Positions 46,567 to 54,815 of a DNA stretch of 64,000 nucleotides are shown in pieces. The notes beneath the pieces are model-generated. The model was not told where the DNA came from. It saw nothing but the letters and a program-made list of their open reading frames with translations, and ran no database searches. Within the stretch, counting starts at the first letter, position 1. Every line of letters begins with the position of its first letter. The stretch is taken from positions 1 through 64,000 of the forward strand of contig NZ_JAKGCR010000012.1 in NCBI RefSeq assembly GCF_022668875.1, given 5' to 3'. Source of the stretch: Domibacillus sp. PGB-M46. GTDB lineage: Bacteria; Bacillota; Bacilli; Bacillales; Domibacillaceae. Both the position numbers and the translations under genes were made by a program.

Positions 46567-47380
46567 TCTGTTACACTTCCTTTCTTCTTGCCCTAAAGTG
46601 GGTGGAAACTTGGTGTTACAATGGAAATACAGGATAGGCTTCAAACAATAAAGGAATGTATGTTTTAAATGGATGATATATTCTTCTTGTCTCAGTAAAA
46701 TATATGCGCAGTGAAATTGTAAGAACCGACTCTATACGCCAATGATTGTTATCCTGGCTTTTTTAATCGATATTGTTTAAGGGTTAATAGAGTGAGCTGT
46801 TTATTTACAGGAATATGTTCATCCGTACAGCCATAAGCTTATAAAGCAAGAGTGACGACCACTTTTGCTCATTTTCTTTTAACACATAAATTTGGAAAAA
46901 GCAGCCGTCCCCTTGGGAAAGGGACAGCTGCTTTTTCGTTATGAGCCTTTTTCCTAATTTATTAGTCGATATTTGTTCTGAAACTCGTCCTTTTCTGAAT
47001 ACGGCCGCCCGGTTCCTAAAAGGGCGCTTTTTTTTGCTTTTTATGTAACAAAACTCTGTTCAATAATCTATGTTCAGTAACGTGCTCAAGCTTTTTTGTA
47101 ACATCATAATAGCTTTTAAGCGGCATGGCTATCCATTCAAGACAATGGATTATATAAATAAAGAATCTTGAAAACCTTGTTATGTCAGGCTTTTAAAGCC
47201 TAAAAATGTATAAATGAATTTTTATATTATTATATATTTATACAAAAATATCTAACAAGACAGACGCTTTCCACATATGGCCTTGCTTACTTATTTGACG
47301 GTCTTTCTATAATTGATCGAAATAATTCATGATTAAGTGAGTGTTAACTTCACTTTTGGGATCTAAAAAGTTTAGAAAAG
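46567..47380. other. gene-free stretch upstream of mnxF copy 2
   Basis: Contains a 20-bp scrap identical to the start region of mnxG (46873-46892), a strong hairpin at 46897-46938 (AAAGCAGC-GTCCC/GGGAC-GCTGCTTT), and a dispersed-repeat copy (46973-47077). An mnxE gene would be expected here by comparison with copy 1 but is not present. Confidence 0.5.
46973..47077 (+). repeat. dispersed repeat, copy at 47.0 kb
   Basis: Aligns with the centre and right part of 41171-41310 (GTCCTTTTCTGAA, CGGTTC, AAAAGGGCGCTTTTT, GTAACAAAACTCTGTTCA). Confidence 0.6.
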
Positions 47381-47426
47381 AAGGAGCAATAACAGGTCTT
47401 CATGCTGTTACTGCTCCTTCTGTATA

Positions 47427-47678
47427 TTAAGCATTTAACTTCATTAGCATTGATGCGCTGCTTCTCTTAACCACATTCAATGTCCGCAGCTTTCCTTGTT
47501 CCCAGGTTACGTATCCAGACGCCTTTAAACGATCAAGATGGCCCTTTACGGTTGAAGAAGACTTTAATTCAACCGCATCACCGATTTCACGAATAGACGG
47601 GGGATAGTTTTTGGCACTTACATAATCATCTATAAACTGCAGCATTTTTTCCTGGCGTGCAGACAGTTGTTTAAGCAT
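47427..47678 (-). CDS. LexA-like HTH protein lacking the protease domain
   Basis: An 83-residue protein that matches the N-terminal winged-helix domain of LexA/DinR (SARQEKMLQFIDDYVSAKNYPPSIREIGDAVELKSSSTVKGHLDRL) but stops after a short basic tail (LRTLNVVKR). The Ala-Gly cleavage site and Ser/Lys protease domain of LexA are missing, so it cannot be inactivated by RecA-driven self-cleavage. It overlaps the WYL-like gene by 8 bp and is divergent from yolD-uvrX across three SOS boxes. It may compete with or modulate LexA at these sites. Decayed copies of its 3' part occur at 10.4, 34.1 and 57.8 kb. Confidence 0.85.
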   Translation of the reverse strand: MLKQLSARQEKMLQFIDDYVSAKNYPPSIREIGDAVELKSSSTVKGHLDRLKASGYVTWEQGKLRTLNVVKRSSASMLMKLNA

Positions 47679-47892
47679 AAGCCATTCTCCTTTGCGGTGC
47701 TTTTCCTGCTGCTAAAATGCTGGACCGCTTAAATTTCCGCATCTGTTGTCTCTTCAAGCAGTAAGCGTAGATGTGAGTTTTATCTATTTTACGCACAATG
47801 ACACTTCGGTCTGTAATCGTATGATCATCTGCCATATACATAATTGAGATTGGCTTTTTTTGTTCCAGCGATAGGTTAAACAATCCATTCAT
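47671..47892 (-). CDS. small WYL-like protein
   Basis: A 73-residue protein (ISIMYMADDHTITDRSVIVRKIDKTHIYAYCLKRQQMRKFKRSSILAA) that resembles a minimal WYL domain: strand pattern, AYC-x-R-x-x-R-x-F block, and no HTH of its own. WYL domains bind nucleic acid or ligand and regulate DNA-damage and defence genes. AAAGGAGG precedes ATG 47892. It is translationally coupled to the LexA-like HTH gene, so the two may act together as sensor plus DNA binder. It often accompanies yolD/uvrX loci in Bacillus, from memory. Confidence 0.75.
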   Translation of the reverse strand: MNGLFNLSLEQKKPISIMYMADDHTITDRSVIVRKIDKTHIYAYCLKRQQMRKFKRSSILAAGKAPQRRMAYA

Positions 47893-47925
47893 TCTAACAG
47901 CCTCCTTTTCACAACCTTATTATAT

Positions 47926-47939
47926 CGAACAAATGTTCA
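47926..47939. promoter_or_regulatory. LexA/DinR box 1
   Basis: CGAACAAATGTTCA; the core GAAC-AAAT-GTTC is a full match to the Bacillus SOS consensus. Close to the WYL-like start (47892). Confidence 0.8.
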
Positions 47940-47955
47940 TGAATCAATAAATAGA

Positions 47956-47969
47956 CGAACATATTTTCG
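47956..47969. promoter_or_regulatory. LexA/DinR box 2 (one mismatch)
   Basis: CGAACATATTTTCG, GAAC-ATAT-TTTC: one mismatch in the right half-site. Confidence 0.55.
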
Positions 47970-48045
47970 GTAAAAAGAGGAATCATAAAAAAGTTTTCAT
48001 TGTCGGCAGGAATATTTGTTCTTATACTGAATTATATACTGTATA

Positions 48046-48059
48046 CGAACATATATTCT
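48046..48059. promoter_or_regulatory. LexA/DinR box 3 (one mismatch)
   Basis: CGAACATATATTCT, 22 bp before the yolD-like start, one mismatch in the right half. It would control the yolD-uvrX side. Confidence 0.6.
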
Positions 48060-48080
48060 CATTGAAAGGAGTTATCTTGG

Positions 48081-48452
48081 ATGAAGAAATTGTATAATGA
48101 CCGGGGAATGATGAAATGGCAGGGACTCATTCTAGCCGAGCATGCTGAAATGATGGAAAGAGAAAAAAGTAAACCGGTGAAAACGGAGATTCTATTTGAT
48201 GAACAGCAGTTGGAGGAATTCGACCGGATCATCCAAAGTTCATTCCAACTTGAAAGAGAAGTGGTGTTTAAGATGAATACCTTTGGTGATCATGACCTGC
48301 TGCAGGTAAACGGGATTGTCTCGGAGTTTTGCCGGCTGCCCGGCCAGCATCCCTATGTAAAGCTGAAAGGGTACAGTTCCAGATTTCGATTAGATGAAAT
48401 GGTGTCTATTTCATTTGCCGCGGGAGACGAGGAATATGGTGAGGCCTATTGA
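48081..48452 (+). CDS. YolD-like protein
   Basis: A 123-residue protein of the YolD family, which accompanies UvrX-type polymerases in Bacillus and SPbeta-like phages. Features: DRGMMKWQGLILAEHAEMM at the start, and YVKLKGYSSRFRLDEMVSISF near the end. AAAGGAG precedes ATG 48081. Its last codons overlap the polymerase start, so the pair is translationally coupled. SOS induction is expected from boxes 1-3. A decayed copy lies at 10478-10845. Confidence 0.88.
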   Translation: MKKLYNDRGMMKWQGLILAEHAEMMEREKSKPVKTEILFDEQQLEEFDRIIQSSFQLEREVVFKMNTFGDHDLLQVNGIVSEFCRLPGQHPYVKLKGYSSRFRLDEMVSISFAAGDEEYGEAY

Positions 48453-49725
48453 TGACGAATATTTGCCGCGCAGGGATGTATTTTGCATTGACGTGAAATC
48501 CTTCTTTGCCAGTGTAGAGGCTGTACGCCGCAGGATTCATCCGCTGCATGCCTATGTGATTGTGATCGCCCATAAAGAACGGTCCGGTTCTGTTGTATTG
48601 GCTGCCTCACCGCGGGTAAAAAAAGAATTCGGTATTAAGACAGGGTCACGGAATTATGAAATACCGAAAGATCCACGCTTAATCCTTGTTGAACCCTCTA
48701 TGGCTCTTTATCTAAAAGTAAATAAAATGATCCTGGATATTTTTCGCCGCTTTGTAGCGGAAGAAGATTTGCACTGTTATTCCATAGATGAAGCATTTCT
48801 GGATGTAACGGCCTCAAAAAGGCTCTTTGGCGATACATTCACGATCGCCCGCACCATTCAGCGTACGGTTTGGCAGGAGCTGCGCCTGGTTGTCACCATA
48901 GGGATTGGCGACAATCCTCTGCTGGCTAAGCTGGCTCTTGATAATGAGGGGAAGAACGCTCCGAATGGGATTTCTTACTGGTCTTATGAAGATGTCCCAG
49001 CGAAGGTTTGGGCGATTGACCCGATAACAGATATGTGGGGAATTTCGAATGGCTACGCCAAGGCTCTTTACAACATAGGGATTGAATCGGTAAAAGATCT
49101 TGCTCACGCAGATAAGTGGAAAATAAAGCGAAAATTCGGCGTGATTGGAGAGCAGCTGTTTTACCATGCCTGGGGAATTGATTACAGCGTGATATCTGAG
49201 AAGGTGGGAGCACGGGAAAAATCTTTTTCCAAAGGGCAGATCCTGTTAAGGGATTATGACAAGGAAGACGAGATCGTGATTGTCATCAAAGAAATGACCG
49301 AGGATGTGGCGATGCGTCTGCGCCAGCATGGGGCTGCAGCAGCAGGGATTGCGCTTGGCATATCTTACAGCCGGGATATTGAGGATCGCGGATTTAAGCA
49401 TCAAATAGTGCTTCCACGTAGCACAAATAAGACCGCTGAACTTTGTGAGCACTTTGTCCGGCTGTTTAAAAAATATTGGGACGGACAGCCGGTGCGCCAG
49501 ATTCACGTCGTGTGCAGTAAATTACAGCCTGCAGCACATGAACAAATAGATTTGTTTACGCCCCCTGAACTGGATGAAAGGCGTCATATCCTGGATGAAA
49601 CGATCGACCAAATACGGGATCGTTTTGGCAAAAAGGCGATTTTTCATGCGTACAGCTTAATGAAAGGCGGTACATATCTTCAACGAGCCGGACACATTGG
49701 AGGACATAAAGGGGCTTCTTACTAA
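48436..49725 (+). CDS. uvrX: Y-family DNA polymerase (UvrX-like)
   Basis: A 429-residue translesion polymerase (DinB/UmuC family). Palm motifs: FCIDVKSFFASVEAV (first metal Asp), CYSIDEAFLDVT (second acidic pair), IGIGDNPLLAKLA, then helix-hairpin-helix region (DMWGISNGYAKALYNIGIESVKDLA) and little-finger domain. Length matches B. subtilis UvrX and YqjW (about 415). ATG 48436 lies inside the yolD 3' end behind GACGAGGA. It would copy past UV lesions after SOS induction, at the cost of mutations. A terminator-like hairpin with T7 follows at 49735-49768. Confidence 0.93.
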   Translation: MVRPIDDEYLPRRDVFCIDVKSFFASVEAVRRRIHPLHAYVIVIAHKERSGSVVLAASPRVKKEFGIKTGSRNYEIPKDPRLILVEPSMALYLKVNKMILDIFRRFVAEEDLHCYSIDEAFLDVTASKRLFGDTFTIARTIQRTVWQELRLVVTIGIGDNPLLAKLALDNEGKNAPNGISYWSYEDVPAKVWAIDPITDMWGISNGYAKALYNIGIESVKDLAHADKWKIKRKFGVIGEQLFYHAWGIDYSVISEKVGAREKSFSKGQILLRDYDKEDEIVIVIKEMTEDVAMRLRQHGAAAAGIALGISYSRDIEDRGFKHQIVLPRSTNKTAELCEHFVRLFKKYWDGQPVRQIHVVCSKLQPAAHEQIDLFTPPELDERRHILDETIDQIRDRFGKKAIFHAYSLMKGGTYLQRAGHIGGHKGASY

Positions 49726-50055
49726 TTCTATATAAGGGTACTAGCATTTAGCTGGCACCTTTTTTTGTTCGTTACATATGTACAGTTGCATTTGCTATTT
49801 AAACGTCTTGTTAAAAATTTGTAGCTGGTAAAATGCATTGAATTTATAAAAAGAGTGAGAAAAAGCATAAGGAAAACGTGCTATCACTTTCAGTGTCAGA
49901 CTAGGCAAAGCCTAGTGTTTTCGTGATATCATGAAATTTTGATTTTGTCACTCTGTATCACACTAAAAAAAAGGCTATTTGAAACGGTGCATAGCTGTTT
50001 TGTCACTTAACGTGACAGTTTAATGATTACAATTCATTTCTTAGGAAATAAAAGG
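49726..50055. other. gene-free stretch with hairpins
   Basis: After the uvrX terminator: an ACTAGGC/GCCTAGT hairpin (about 49898-49918) and a GTCAC-TTAAC-GTGAC stem (about 50005-50025). No gene seen. Confidence 0.4.
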
Positions 50056-50259
50056 CTAAGCATTCACAAAAACCTTGGCCTTTTCCTTCATGGTAAGCTT
50101 TGGAGGTTTATCAAATAGAAGCCCATCACACCAAGGGGCAACAGTTCTATATTCGAAATTATGATAAAAGGGTTTATGAATGGAGTGGAGATACCCGTGC
50201 TGAGGAGGTAACAAACGAGTACTCCAATATAATACTTTACTAAGAAGTAGCTTAATCAC
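50056..50259 (-). CDS. possible small protein downstream of oxidoreductase
   Basis: A 67-residue basic frame that overlaps the oxidoreductase stop by ATGA-type coupling (MIKLLLSKVLYWSTRLLPPQHGY...KEKAKVFVNA). The overlap favours translation; no family recognised. It may also be a frameshifted extension of the oxidoreductase. Confidence 0.4.
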   Translation of the reverse strand: MIKLLLSKVLYWSTRLLPPQHGYLHSIHKPFYHNFEYRTVAPWCDGLLFDKPPKLTMKEKAKVFVNA

Positions 50260-51347
50260 TTTGTCATTTTTATATACGGCCTTAGTAAATAACTTGCTAC
50301 TTTCAGTGGATTTATCAAATTGGATTGAAACAGTTTTTCACCAATGGTTCCTTGGAGTGCGTGAACAATTCGATCTAAGCCATTATTGGATAATTGATCC
50401 ATCGCCCTCCGTAAAACGAGCGAATTATCATAGCCTTGACGAATGGGTTTCATTAACTCTTCATATTTTCCCAAACCGCATAAATCATAAGCAGCATATA
50501 TTCCACTTAAAATGGAAGCATATTGTCCAAATCCCAAGAAGGGCATCAACGTTCCGAAACAATTTCCAGCGTAAAACGTATTACCAATCCGTGCTGACTG
50601 GCAAATACCAAGAGAATAATTAGTTATTTGAAACTGATCGGTTATCGGTAATTCTTGGTTAAGTTGAGATCGGACCTTATCATAAAATTTATCCCATAGA
50701 TTATTTATTTGAATATCCTTGTTTTTTGGTAAATCTGGAATAGATAAAGAGATGTGTGCCTCTTTTTCTGAATAGGGTATAAGGTAGCAACAGCCAAAAG
50801 GTGCCATATCATAATTCAGCCATCCTGTAACAGAATAACGGTCAAACACTCCTTCGACTGTAGCCCCTTTTATGGAAACCGTTAAATCCTCTCTGTAGTT
50901 TTTCGTCCTTTTCGCATATTCTCCATCACCCGTTGCCAAAATGACATGGGAATAACTTGATAAGAGTTGTTCATAAGTTTTCTCTGAATTAAAGTGAATG
51001 GTTGATTTTGTTTGCTTTTCTAGCTGGGATTCAAACGAATCCTGTTCTCTGCCCCGTATATTGGTAAACCCTAATTGACCTTCGATGACTGCTTTCTCAT
51101 TTTTCGAAAAAAGTTCCAGCTTATGAATAGGTGAAGCAGGCTTAAGGTAAATCCCAAAATCGTCCGATAATGATGCAATACAATCATGAACTGGTCTATA
51201 AAAAATAGATAATAGTACCTCTCCATTAACAAATCTGTCTCCTACTCTGCTGCGCTTTTCAAATATAGTCGGGTATATTCCATTTTTTTCAAGTGTGATG
51301 GCGCAAGCTAAGCCGGAAAGACCTGCACCCATAATCGCAACATTCAT
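50256..51347 (-). CDS. FAD-dependent oxidoreductase
   Basis: A 363-residue flavoprotein starting with a Rossmann fold for FAD (VAIMGAGLSGLACAITLEKNG) and an ATG-type second motif (HVILATGDGEYAK). The later GNTFYAGNCFGTLMPFLGFGQYASILSG block resembles the FAD-ribityl motif of geranylgeranyl-reductase-like or halogenase-like flavoproteins. ATG 51347 follows TTGGAGTG; a GTG three codons upstream is too close to the site. The substrate is unknown. Confidence 0.82.
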   Translation of the reverse strand: MNVAIMGAGLSGLACAITLEKNGIYPTIFEKRSRVGDRFVNGEVLLSIFYRPVHDCIASLSDDFGIYLKPASPIHKLELFSKNEKAVIEGQLGFTNIRGREQDSFESQLEKQTKSTIHFNSEKTYEQLLSSYSHVILATGDGEYAKRTKNYREDLTVSIKGATVEGVFDRYSVTGWLNYDMAPFGCCYLIPYSEKEAHISLSIPDLPKNKDIQINNLWDKFYDKVRSQLNQELPITDQFQITNYSLGICQSARIGNTFYAGNCFGTLMPFLGFGQYASILSGIYAAYDLCGLGKYEELMKPIRQGYDNSLVLRRAMDQLSNNGLDRIVHALQGTIGEKLFQSNLINPLKVASYLLRPYIKMTK

Positions 51348-51442
51348 ATACTTCACTCCAAAATACGTATTTATAATCTAAGTGTGCCCCAAAAAAGAAA
51401 ATCCTTACTTGAAGTTTGTTGAGCATCCAATGGCTTTACCAT

Positions 51443-51691
51443 TAAGGGGGACCTCATATTCCCCCGAATAAGGTAAACACTACTCACCATGTTCCGCAAA
51501 CATGGCTTAAACGAAACGAAGGATATGAATTCAGATATGATGAAGAGCCTATTCTGCATAACATTTATGAAAAATTAGCATATGAGATTGTCTCCCAGCT
51601 GCCTAAAGCAGAGAAATGGCGGAATTCCGATAAAATTGCTCGTATTATTAAGAAAAAGACGAAACGACAAGGTGACATAAATTTTGATTGA
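51443..51691 (+). pseudogene. C-terminal gene fragment, unrecognised
   Basis: One frame, without any start codon, reads about 80 residues of good protein quality (HHVPQTWLKRNEGYEF, ...YEKLAYEIVSQLPKAEKW, ...IIKKKTKRQGDINFD) and stops at 51691. It looks like the tail of a gene lost upstream. Confidence 0.45.
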
Positions 51692-51797
51692 ACATATCCC
51701 CTGTTGTTAAGCTAAAGGGGCAAGGTTGTTGAGGGAGGAGAATGGTTTTTTGTGGTAAAGTAATGAAAGAAATTGGTTATTAGTTTGGAGGGGCATA

Positions 51798-51989
51798 ATG
51801 GCATTCGATTCCTTGGTTTTTTCTATTATCCTTTGGATTGTTGGTCTATTTATTTTATATATAGTAATTTCAGCAGCAGTAAAGGATGGTATTAACAAGT
51901 CAGTGATTGGTCAATTTATTGAAAAGAAGTATGGGACTGAAGAGGACAAAAAATCTTTTCTGGATAGTGATTTGGATAATGACAAATAA
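51798..51989 (+). CDS. small single-pass membrane protein
   Basis: 63 residues: one membrane segment (about 7-28, SIILWIVGLFILYIVISAAV) followed by a charged tail. TTTGGAGGGG precedes ATG 51798 and a good terminator follows, so it is likely a real gene. Function unknown. Confidence 0.75.
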   Translation: MAFDSLVFSIILWIVGLFILYIVISAAVKDGINKSVIGQFIEKKYGTEEDKKSFLDSDLDNDK

Positions 51990-52026
51990 AGAAATCACTA
52001 GGTAAAGCAGGTTTTAATTCAATAAT

Positions 52027-52053
52027 AAGACTGTCAATAGACAGTCCTTTTTA
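52027..52053 (+). terminator. rho-independent terminator
   Basis: GACTGTC-AATA-GACAGTC followed by T5. Confidence 0.85.
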
Positions 52054-52194
52054 ATATTGAATGAGCGATCAAGGGGGGGCAAGAGTTTGAGAGCCGGCAG
52101 TTGTTTCAGCCAGTCTTTTTTCTTCCTCAACTAACGGGCAGACTAATTTAACAAGATATAGAATTATTATTAATTGATTATAGGGGGGAGTCGG

Positions 52195-52470
52195 TTGTCG
52201 CATAAACACCTTAAAGACAAATTTAAGAAGACATTGCAAGTAGTCGGAAAGATAATTAATGAATGGGATCCTATGGGCTTGCTGGCTCTTGATTGCCCGG
52301 ATGACGAATACGAATTTGAAATTCATCGAATTGCATCGGCAGCTCTTGAAGTGAATAATGCTGAAGAATTAGCTGAAAGAATCAATAAAGCTTTCGAAGA
52401 TAACTATAAAAAATCTAAAGATTGCTTAATAATGATTGCTGATAAAATTTTAAAAGAGCTATTGAATTAA
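52195..52470 (+). CDS. DUF1871 family protein (YugE-like)
   Basis: A 91-residue helical protein with INEWDPMGLLALDCPDDEYEFEI, the recognisable core of DUF1871/YugE proteins, often next to polymorphic toxin or immunity genes but of unknown function. TTG 52195 follows TAGGGGGGAG; the frame extends upstream without a site. Confidence 0.75.
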   Translation: MSHKHLKDKFKKTLQVVGKIINEWDPMGLLALDCPDDEYEFEIHRIASAALEVNNAEELAERINKAFEDNYKKSKDCLIMIADKILKELLN

Positions 52471-52548
52471 CGAAGCAGGTTAGTTAAAGAGGCAAATTCA
52501 AAATAAAAAAGCAATGTTTTGTCACATTGCTTCCTAAATTCTTTGCTT

Positions 52549-53337
52549 TTACTTGTTTTCCGTTTGAGTCGGTGAACCCACATTATACTCTACACCTAAT
52601 AAATGAAGTGCTGCTTTTACAGTTGAAACAGTGGGTGTGGAATTGAAATTTATACCTAGTTGCGTGGCGACTAGAGCTAGTTCGGGTCTTAAACCTGTGA
52701 TGATAGAACGTACACCAAGCAATGACAATACAGTATTAATTCTGAAAATGTATTCCGCTACAATAGAATCCAGATTATATATAGCAGAGAAATCTATAAT
52801 TAAACACGTTATGTTTTGTTTCTGTACGTTCACCGGAACTTTTTCTAAAACTTGTATTGCTCGTTCTTCATCAAAAGCACCCAGCAAAGGAAGTACCGCA
52901 ATCCCGTCCAATAGCGGAACTAGTGTCGATGATAACTCGTTTATTTGTTTTGAAATTTCTGTTTGTTTTCTCTCAGCTGCTTTTCTTTCTGTTATATCTC
53001 TTACATATGTCTGGATAGCTTTTGTATTACCCAGTAACACAGGATGACAGTATAGTTCTACATCAACCGTTGTCCCATCCATTCGATATATTGTTTCTTC
53101 AATTACATTAGCTGGTCGTTCATAAGCATTTTGTATTCTTTTGTCTATTGATGATTTGGATGACTCCTTAAAAATGTCTAAAGGGCTTGCTCCGATAATT
53201 TCTTCTTTTGAAGCCCTAAAGAATATTTCGGCTGCACGATTAACATAGATGATTTTTAGCTGTGAATGAATAATCAGTGGTTCTAAAGCATATTCAATTA
53301 CTTGTTTGTAATCAATATCTGAAATGTTTTCACCCAT
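52549..53337 (-). CDS. PAS-STAS regulator (RsbR-like)
   Basis: A 262-residue cytoplasmic protein: PAS domain (about 8-125; IIYVNRAAEIFFRASKEEIIG, TYVRDITERK) and C-terminal STAS domain (about 150-250; ITCLIIDFSAIYNLDSIVAEYIFR, LLGVRSIITGLRPELA). The build is that of RsbR-type stressosome proteins, with a PAS sensor in place of the usual globin-like one. ATG 53337 follows AGGAGTG; the frame to 53388 is unlikely. It would feed stress signalling (sigma-B or a related phosphorelay). No partner kinase is adjacent. Confidence 0.85.
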   Translation of the reverse strand: MGENISDIDYKQVIEYALEPLIIHSQLKIIYVNRAAEIFFRASKEEIIGASPLDIFKESSKSSIDKRIQNAYERPANVIEETIYRMDGTTVDVELYCHPVLLGNTKAIQTYVRDITERKAAERKQTEISKQINELSSTLVPLLDGIAVLPLLGAFDEERAIQVLEKVPVNVQKQNITCLIIDFSAIYNLDSIVAEYIFRINTVLSLLGVRSIITGLRPELALVATQLGINFNSTPTVSTVKAALHLLGVEYNVGSPTQTENK

Positions 53338-53734
53338 AAAAGTCACTCCTGTCGTATGACATCGAAGGTTGCAAAATCCATTATACACTAGTTTTGCGGC
53401 AGTCTGTAAAGAATTGTACTGATACTCACATGTATTTTAGTTTGAGAAGATGTATAAAAAATAGACCGATTTTTTCGGTCTTTTTCATTGGTTAAAAATT
53501 AACAGAACCTGTTTATTAAATGGGCTTCTTTTCTTAATATTTTTTACGCTGTTTTTGTACAGACTGTGCTATTTCTGTAAAATGTCTAAATAATAATGTC
53601 ATATGTATGTCATATGCCTTTATAGGAATTTTCATTTTATTGCCCGTATATCCCTATACTACAAGATACAAACCATTTTATTTTGCTTATTACCCTACCT
53701 ATAAACCAGTAGGGTATTTTTTCTTGTAAGAAGT
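53338..53734. other. gene-free stretch with two terminators
   Basis: Contains hairpins GACCGA/TCGGTC + T5 (53464-53487) and TACCCTAC/GTAGGGTA + T6 (53690-53723). No gene seen. Confidence 0.45.
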
Positions 53735-53768
53735 TAAAAAACAGACCCATTTAGAGTCTGTTTTGATT
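53735..53768 (-). terminator. terminator of the cold-shock gene
   Basis: On the minus strand CAGACTC/GGGTCTG followed by six T, right after the stop. Confidence 0.75.
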
Positions 53769-53777
53769 GGCGGCTAA

Positions 53778-53978
53778 TTATAATTTATGAACATTAACGG
53801 CTTGAGGCCCTCTTTGACCTTGTTCAACCTCAAATTCCACTTCTTGTCCTTCATCAAGATTTTTGAAACCTTCACCTTGTATTGCTGAGAAATGTACAAA
53901 TACATCTTCTCCGCCGTTACGTTCAATAAATCCAAATCCCTTTTCACCATTAAACCACTTAACTTTTCCTTGTTCCAT
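53778..53978 (-). CDS. cold-shock protein (CspA family)
   Basis: A 66-residue single-strand nucleic-acid binding OB-fold with RNP1 KGFGFIE and RNP2 VFVHFSAI; full family length. It acts as RNA chaperone. GGAGG precedes ATG 53978. The ~320 bp gene-free region upstream is long enough for the cold-regulated 5' leader typical of csp genes, though I cannot identify its boxes. Confidence 0.95.
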   Translation of the reverse strand: MEQGKVKWFNGEKGFGFIERNGGEDVFVHFSAIQGEGFKNLDEGQEVEFEVEQGQRGPQAVNVHKL

Positions 53979-54311
53979 TATTTGTGTGCCTCCTTACATT
54001 AGAATCCGTTTTATTATAACCAAATTGAATTGTTTTAAACTTTTTACAAATTAAAAAAACTTCCATAAAGGAACCGATTATTATCATGATGTTTTTATTT
54101 TTTACTCTTTTCTTAACGCTGTTTTAGAAAAGAATGTTGCTTTTTGATTTGTTTTAAAGTAACAATCAATGCGAAAACGGTAATTTTTAAGACGAATTTC
54201 TTTTCTTTAAACTGAGTGATACAACCACCTGAATTTTTACTATATTTTACCTGCTGGATATTTGTTTTTTAATCACCTTCCTGGGTAGTAATATACCGAA
54301 TAGGAGGAGTC

Positions 54312-54468
54312 ATGAAAAACCTGCCTTTGTCAGACCAACAATTGCTGAGAGCATATAACCAAGCAAAAAAAAATGAATTTAGATAAAGAATTCATTACTA
54401 TGCTGAAGAAAGAAATAGAAGTGAGAAAGCTTTCTGTAGATGCAAAAACCCCTGACTCAAAAAAGTGA
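54312..54468 (+). pseudogene. sda: sda (sporulation checkpoint protein), frameshifted in poly-A
   Basis: AGGAGG precedes ATG 54312. The first frame reads MKNLPLSDQQLLRAYNQAKK and stops; shifting by one base at the run of nine A (54365-54373) continues as MNLDKEFITMLKKEIEVRKLS. Joined, the two parts match the Sda fold (LSDELL...AxxMNLxxxFIxxxxxEIxRR), the inhibitor of sporulation kinase KinA after DNA-replication damage. Eight A would restore the frame. Real loss, slippage-controlled expression or sequencing error are all possible. Confidence 0.7.
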
Positions 54469-54654
54469 GGGGGTGTTGCTGCAACACAACAAAATTCCTT
54501 TTATGTTGCATTAATGAATTAAATTTTATATTTCACTTTTTAATTAATGCATCCCGTTAGCTGAAGAACAAAAGGCAGTTAAACACTAATACACACTCCA
54601 TAAGGGAAAAGATATAGAGACATGAAATATTAATTTTCTTAGTAATGTGATTTG

Positions 54655-54815
54655 TTGAACTACCACCCACTTACCTGACGGTTGAAGTGGGGGATTCCTG
54701 GGCAAGAGGATCTCCGACCCCCAGTAATCAGGCTAACCCCGTATTCCAACGGTTTTATGACCAATCTTAACTAGACTGAAGTGAAAGAAGCCGAAGGGCT
54801 TCTCTTTTAATATTC
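54655..54815 (-). ncRNA. putative omegaRNA of family B copy 2
   Basis: The right end conserved among three loci. The minus-strand guide would begin at 54654 (CAAATCACATTACTAAG). It differs from the guides of the other copies, as expected when each guide is the flanking target. Confidence 0.6.

Noticed and set aside
47041-47380. A hidden mnxE-like gene upstream of mnxF copy 2
   Set aside because: I found no frame resembling the MnxE-like protein of locus 1; the stretch is AT-rich with repeats only.
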